Source: JAHZFN01 sp965149945 (GTDB taxonomy: Bacteria > Bacillota > Dehalobacteriia > UBA4068 > UBA4997). From it: 47,104 bases of DNA. A program made the position numbers and the translations under genes. The notes beneath the pieces are model-generated. The model was not told where the DNA came from and made no database searches. It worked only from the letters and a program-made list of their open reading frames with translations. Below are positions 44,103-47,104 of this stretch, in pieces (position 1 is the first letter of the stretch; every line of letters starts with the position of its first letter). Where the stretch lies: contig CBCTTQ010000018.1 in assembly GCA_965149945.1 (NCBI GenBank), forward strand, positions 1-47,104, in the 5' to 3' direction.

Positions 44103-44699
44103 ATGAAAGTCAAAATCAACGCCAGCGATCGTATTTTTGTCACCGGAAGAACCGGCAGCGGGAAAAGCGTTTTAATGAAACAGCTTTTAATACCAAACCT
44201 CGCTAACTATGTAATCTATGATTACAAACATGAAATTACCATGCCGGATGCTGTTATTTTTCAAAGAATCTCGGATTTCAGGAAACATCCCAATGAACCG
44301 GCGGTAATCTATCGGCCGGGAACCGGATCGGACGCTGAGTTTGATCAACTGTGCAAACAGGTTTTTTATCGTGGACACAACACGCTTATTCTTGATGAAA
44401 TTGCCAGTCATATGACTTCTCTGAAAATTTGCCAGTGGCATGACACCATTATGCGTCTTGGCAGATCCAAAGGGGTAGGGATCATAAACTGCACGCAGAG
44501 ACCGCGGATTTGTCATAATAACGTGATCAGTCAGTGTGAGCATTTTTTCATATTTAAATTGACACAAGCGACAGATAAAAAGAAAATGGCTGAATTTTGC
44601 GGGGAAGAGGTAATGGAAAACATTGATAAGTACTGGTTTTGGTACTACAACATTGAGATGGACAAGCCGATTTTGTCCAAACCGTTGAAATTAAAATAA
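44103..44699 (+). CDS. A32/FtsK-HerA-type genome-packaging ATPase
   Basis: This 198-residue P-loop ATPase has Walker A GRTGSGKS (15-22), Walker B TLILDEI (Asp98, Glu99), and a downstream polar segment in NCTQRPRICHN that fits the sensor/arginine region. Size and motif spacing match the small A32-like packaging ATPases of PRD1/PM2/tectivirus-type viruses, which drive DNA into preformed capsids. A Zot-like protein of filamentous phages is a weaker alternative: Zot has a membrane span, absent here. I choose ATG 44103 (GAGGT upstream) over GTG 44091. A DJR-like capsid gene 1.5 kb downstream strongly supports the packaging role. Confidence 0.85.
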   Translation: MKVKINASDRIFVTGRTGSGKSVLMKQLLIPNLANYVIYDYKHEITMPDAVIFQRISDFRKHPNEPAVIYRPGTGSDAEFDQLCKQVFYRGHNTLILDEIASHMTSLKICQWHDTIMRLGRSKGVGIINCTQRPRICHNNVISQCEHFFIFKLTQATDKKKMAEFCGEEVMENIDKYWFWYYNIEMDKPILSKPLKLK

Positions 44700-44727
44700 C
44701 AAATTGCTATAATGGAGGTAAAAAAAG

Positions 44728-44988
44728 TTGCCGGAAATACATAGAATCAGAGGAATTAGTATAAGAATAAACATAAGAGATGAACATTATCCTGTTCATG
44801 TTCATATAGTTCAAGGAAGTAATCATTACCGTGTTTATATGAATTGCAAAGTAGATAAAATTAAAGGTAAGTTTAAGAAAAAAGATTTGGAAGATGTTTT
44901 TTCTTATATCGTTAAAAACAGAAACAAAATTCAAAAAGCGTATACAAATATGATGAACGGAAAAGAAACACCCAAAAGAATCGGTTAG
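44728..44988 (+). CDS. DUF4160-like protein (toxin-antitoxin-type module)
   Basis: This 86-residue protein starts at TTG 44728 with GGAGGT upstream. It contains the DUF4160 pattern: ISIRINIRDEHYPVHVHI (short strands with a D-E-H...H-x-H motif), then YRVYMN and a C-terminal helix. DUF4160 genes often sit next to DUF2442 genes and are predicted toxin-antitoxin partners; that function is a prediction. Here two DUF2442 genes follow. The last 12 residues (MMNGKETPKRIG) closely resemble the end of the next protein. Confidence 0.75.
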   Translation: MPEIHRIRGISIRINIRDEHYPVHVHIVQGSNHYRVYMNCKVDKIKGKFKKKDLEDVFSYIVKNRNKIQKAYTNMMNGKETPKRIG

Positions 44989-45000
44989 TAGGAGATAAAA

Positions 45001-45396
45001 ATGAAAAAGAAAACTTCATTAGCAAAAAAAGATAAAAAAACAACTTCATTAGCAAAAAAAGTTGAATATATCGGAGATTGGAATTTGCTTGTAACATTTC
45101 AGGATGGAGAAAAAAAAGTCTATATTTGCGATGACATCCCTACCAGTCAAAAACCAATCGAAAAACCTTTAAAAGATATTGAATATTTTAAAACTGCTTA
45201 TATTGATGAATATGGTATTTTAACATGGAGTAATGGTGTTGATGTATGTCCGGACGGGCTTTACAACAAAAGCATTCCTTATGATGAATGGTTAGAACAG
45301 CAAAAACAGAAATATGTTAAAAAATATAAAAATCAACTAGCTAAAGAATTTGATAAAATGATGCACGGAAAAGGATCGCCAAAAAAAATCGGCTAG
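45001..45396 (+). CDS. DUF2442-like protein, copy 1
   Basis: This 131-residue protein is 12 bases after the DUF4160 gene. An N-terminal lysine-rich stretch contains TSLAKK twice, encoded by a 20-bp direct repeat (45012-45031 and 45042-45061), probably slippage. The core VEYIGDWNLLVTFQDGEK...YDEWLEQ is the DUF2442 fold, an antitoxin-like small domain. The C-terminus MMHGKGSPKKIG mirrors the tail of the DUF4160 protein. It is clearly a paralogue of the next gene. Confidence 0.75.
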   Translation: MKKKTSLAKKDKKTTSLAKKVEYIGDWNLLVTFQDGEKKVYICDDIPTSQKPIEKPLKDIEYFKTAYIDEYGILTWSNGVDVCPDGLYNKSIPYDEWLEQQKQKYVKKYKNQLAKEFDKMMHGKGSPKKIG

Positions 45397-45409
45397 GAGG
45401 AAAAACAAA

Positions 45410-45700
45410 ATGACTATTCAATACCCTAAAAAAGTTGAATATATCGGAGATTGGAATTTGCTTGTAACATTTCGGAATGGAGAAAAACGAGTATATGTCT
45501 GTGATGACATCCCTACCAGTCAAAAACCAATCGAAGAACCTTTAAAAGATATTGAGTTTTTTAAAAAAGCCACAATCATTAATGGATGCGTTGCATGGAA
45601 TGATGAGCTTGATGTATGTCCGGAAGGTCTTTACAACGTAAGTATCCCCTATGATGAATGGTTAGAACAGCAAAAACAGAAAAAAGAACTTGACAAATAA
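45410..45700 (+). CDS. DUF2442-like protein, copy 2
   Basis: This 96-residue paralogue of the preceding protein shares VEYIGDWNLLVTF, YVCDDIPTSQKPIE and SIPYDEWLEQQKQK nearly unchanged. It lacks the lysine-rich N-terminus and the C-terminal MMxGKxxPKxIG tail. AGGAGG lies before ATG 45410. Tandem duplication within the module is evident from nucleotide identity over much of the core. Its 3' end holds the -35 box of a promoter for the downstream structural genes. Confidence 0.75.
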   Translation: MTIQYPKKVEYIGDWNLLVTFRNGEKRVYVCDDIPTSQKPIEEPLKDIEFFKKATIINGCVAWNDELDVCPEGLYNVSIPYDEWLEQQKQKKELDK

Positions 45701-45719
45701 AAGAAGCGTCTGATATAAT
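45690..45719 (+). promoter_or_regulatory. Promoter candidate before the capsid genes
   Basis: TTGACA (45690-45695) and TATAAT (45714-45719), both consensus, are 18 bases apart, overlapping the end of the second DUF2442 gene. A terminator-like hairpin lies just downstream, so a transcript would either stop after about 80 bases or be antiterminated. Confidence 0.7.
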
Positions 45720-45748
45720 ATCGGCATAATTGAATATTGATATAAATG

Positions 45749-45805
45749 CTCCACATTTATAATTTCCCCGTTTGAAACGGGGTGTATTAAGTGTGGAGTT
45801 TTTTT
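45749..45805 (+). terminator. Terminator/attenuator hairpin before the capsid genes
   Basis: The outer arms CTCCACA and TGTGGAG and an inner stem CCCCGTTT/AACGGGG enclose 45749-45798, followed by seven Ts. Placed between a strong promoter and the structural genes it looks like an attenuator or the end of a short RNA; it could equally terminate the DUF2442 transcript. Confidence 0.75.
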
Positions 45806-45838
45806 ATATTTTGGAACCAAAATAAGGAGGTTGATCTG

Positions 45839-45958
45839 ATGAAACTGACCATTAAAAACATGGCTGTAATGTTTGTTTTTGTTATCGCTTGTATTCTGGT
45901 AGCAAAGGCAATCGGCCAGAAAATCCCGGCAATCGGACAATTCACGGAAAAAATCTAG
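45839..45958 (+). CDS. Single-span membrane peptide (39 residues)
   Basis: This short gene has AAGGAGG before ATG 45839 and encodes MKLTIKNMAVMFVFVIACIL and 19 more residues: one membrane span (about 8-23) and a polar end. Tiny membrane proteins next to the capsid gene are common in tailless DJR phages with internal membranes. The gene sits 11 bases before the next one. Confidence 0.6.
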   Translation: MKLTIKNMAVMFVFVIACILVAKAIGQKIPAIGQFTEKI

Positions 45959-45969
45959 GAGGATAAACC

Positions 45970-46053
45970 ATGGCACGAAAAAGAAAATGCACAAAAAAAC
46001 AGCTGGCTGCCCTTGCGAGAGGACGCGCAAAGCTTCGCAAAAAGAGAAAATAA
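45970..46053 (+). CDS. 27-residue highly basic peptide
   Basis: AGGAGG lies just before ATG 45970. The product MARKRKCTKKQLAALARGRA continues KLRKKRK, with more than a third of its residues Lys or Arg. It is likely to bind the packaged DNA or condense it, a role seen for small basic proteins of several phages, but this is inference. The strict spacing to the neighbours (11 bases each side) and strong ribosome binding sites support a real gene. Confidence 0.6.
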   Translation: MARKRKCTKKQLAALARGRAKLRKKRK

Positions 46054-46064
46054 GAGGTGATTAG

Positions 46065-46196
46065 ATGGTTAAAGTAAATCCGGGCAATTTTTTGCTGATC
46101 GGTATTATGTCTGTATTGTTTATTCTGTTATTAAAATCGGTTGTGGGTGTGTTTAATACACCTGAAAGTTTGAAATCAGCGGTTTACGCAATTTAA
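46065..46196 (+). CDS. Single-span membrane peptide (43 residues)
   Basis: GAGGTG precedes ATG 46065. The product has one clear membrane span at about residues 9-29 (LLIGIMSVLFILLLKSVVGV) and a short polar tail. With the 39-residue peptide it makes a pair of small membrane proteins directly upstream of the capsid gene. Confidence 0.6.
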   Translation: MVKVNPGNFLLIGIMSVLFILLLKSVVGVFNTPESLKSAVYAI

Positions 46197-46234
46197 ATTT
46201 GTAATAGTGTATAGTTTGAAAGTGAGGTAAAAAG

Positions 46235-47104
46235 ATGAGCTTTATCAATTCCACAAGACAAAATCTGAGAAATTTGACAACCCTTCCTCATACTCCGTAT
46301 AACAATGTGCAGGCGGATATTAGCAGAGTAGGCTTTTTGGCCACTGTAAATTTACGCTTCAAAGGTAAACTGAACGCGAGGCACGCAAGCAAAGAAACTT
46401 TTACCAAAGCGCCGGAAGCGCCTTATAATTTGGCGGAAAGAGTGAAACTGGTTATGAACAATGGGGTATCCATCTGGGATACATCCGGCTACGGAGCTTA
46501 TTTGCAAAATATGGTTTGCAAATATCATTATAGATTGGATGAAGAAATGGAAAAAGGCGGTGTTTTCGCTTTTGGCAACAAAGTATCCAGCGCGGGTACT
46601 GACAATGATATCAGCTTTACGCTGAAAATGCCTATTTCTATCAATGACAGAGATATGATCGGTCTGATTCTCTTGCAATCCAGCCAAATTGTGGGAACCG
46701 TACAAGTGCATTGCGCAGACGCTTCTGTTTTGATGACTGATACCGATGTTACCGCCACGCTGGAAGGTACTTGGTATATCAGCTATGAATATTTTGATGT
46801 TCCGGAAAGTACAGCTGATTATCCATTGCTGAATACCGTCCATCAGGTTTTGGAAGATCAAAATCCCATTAACGCTCGTGGTGAAAACCGTTTTGTGATT
46901 CCCCGCGGTAATACTTATATGCGAATTATCAACCAGATCAAGCTGAATGGTACGCCTACTCTGGAAGGCATTGAAAGAGCGGCTTTGAAATACAATCTGA
47001 CCAATGAACCTTACGCGTTGATGACTGAGGATATGCTGGCTATGCAGCTTGACCGCTACGGCAGAGCCTTGCCGGACGGTGTTCTGATTTGGGATTTCTT
47101 CTAT
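46235..47104 (+). CDS. Double-jelly-roll major capsid protein (3' partial)
   Basis: The frame runs from ATG 46235 (GAGGTAA upstream) to the right edge without a stop, giving 290 residues. It is beta-rich with alternating strands, as in viral jelly rolls. The region at about 265-290 reads MLAMQLDRYGRALPDGVLIWDFF, matching the second-barrel signature of DJR capsid proteins of PM2-type phages (R-x-x-Y-G-x-x-L-x-x-G/N-x-x-x-x-D-F). A conserved RGNTYMRI segment also fits the second barrel. The protein forms the pseudo-hexameric shell. With the A32-like ATPase nearby, a tailless Varidnaviria phage is the best reading. The exact family cannot be fixed. Confidence 0.82.
   Translation, partial: MSFINSTRQNLRNLTTLPHTPYNNVQADISRVGFLATVNLRFKGKLNARHASKETFTKAPEAPYNLAERVKLVMNNGVSIWDTSGYGAYLQNMVCKYHYRLDEEMEKGGVFAFGNKVSSAGTDNDISFTLKMPISINDRDMIGLILLQSSQIVGTVQVHCADASVLMTDTDVTATLEGTWYISYEYFDVPESTADYPLLNTVHQVLEDQNPINARGENRFVIPRGNTYMRIINQIKLNGTPTLEGIERAALKYNLTNEPYALMTEDMLAMQLDRYGRALPDGVLIWDFFY

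Noticed and set aside
44103..44699. Reading the ATPase as a Zot protein of a filamentous (inovirus) phage
   Set aside because: There is no membrane span in the protein, and the nearby capsid-like protein is a large beta-rich protein, not a short helical coat protein.
1..47104. tRNA or rRNA genes, including a tRNA attachment site for the prophage
   Set aside because: I scanned for cloverleaf features and GGTTCGAATCC-type loops and saw none; a covariance-model search would settle it.

Overview
The window looks like a chromosomal segment of an anaerobic, moderately AT-rich Bacillota (Firmicutes) bacterium, most likely a Negativicutes or a Peptococcaceae-like clostridium. The case for this is gene order and content: tgt-yajC-secD-secF-recJ-miaB, a SpoVB-like flippase, a TIGR04086-type membrane protein, a B. 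subtilis-type three-gene succinate dehydrogenase/fumarate reductase, an SLH-anchored surface protein, and several molybdenum hydroxylases. Shine-Dalgarno sites are strong (AGGAGG type) and many sigma-A-like promoters are recognisable. The species cannot be fixed from the sequence alone.

Layout, part 1 (1-14.5 kb). A 5'-truncated exonuclease-DinG helicase is followed by a large secreted BspA-like leucine-rich-repeat protein with three C-terminal SLH repeats. Its upstream region carries two copies of an operator-like palindrome. Next come a small Cys-rich protein, a secreted protein of unknown function, a TIGR04086-like membrane protein, signal peptidase I, SurE, a MOP flippase and an EF-G-like translational GTPase whose catalytic His is replaced by Phe.

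Layout, part 2 (14.5-29 kb). This is a divergent molybdenum-hydroxylase island. Leftward runs an aldehyde-oxidoreductase-like fused Mo/2Fe-2S enzyme, a flavin/iron-sulfur/CCG-domain protein, a small zinc-ribbon-like redox protein, a C-GCAxxG-C-C protein, a radical SAM protein (TrsS-like) and a PaaK-like AMP ligase. This matches the Desulfovibrio DVU_1551-1559 type of neighbourhood. Rightward runs a MocA-like cytidylyltransferase and a three-subunit xanthine-dehydrogenase-family enzyme. The two arms are separated by about 1.5 kb of very AT-rich DNA with a strong leftward promoter, palindromes and a structured RNA-like element.

Layout, part 3 (29-40 kb). Housekeeping genes: tgt, yajC, secD, secF, recJ, miaB, then sdhC-sdhA-sdhB, closed by a clear terminator.

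Layout, part 4 (40-47.1 kb). After about 1.3 kb of gene debris and a GNAT acetyltransferase, the sequence becomes a compact array of small rightward genes. They encode a zinc-ribbon protein, a possible ribbon-helix-helix protein, two acidic proteins, a GC-rich structured non-coding block, another zinc-ribbon protein, a 198-residue A32/FtsK-HerA-type packaging ATPase, a DUF4160/DUF2442 module, two single-span membrane peptides, a 27-residue basic peptide, and a protein that runs off the right edge and looks like a double-jelly-roll (DJR) major capsid protein. The ATPase plus DJR capsid plus tiny membrane and basic proteins are the hallmark of a tailless, probably membrane-containing Varidnaviria phage integrated in the genome. 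This is the most exciting content of the window. Its integrase, replication genes and right end are not visible here.
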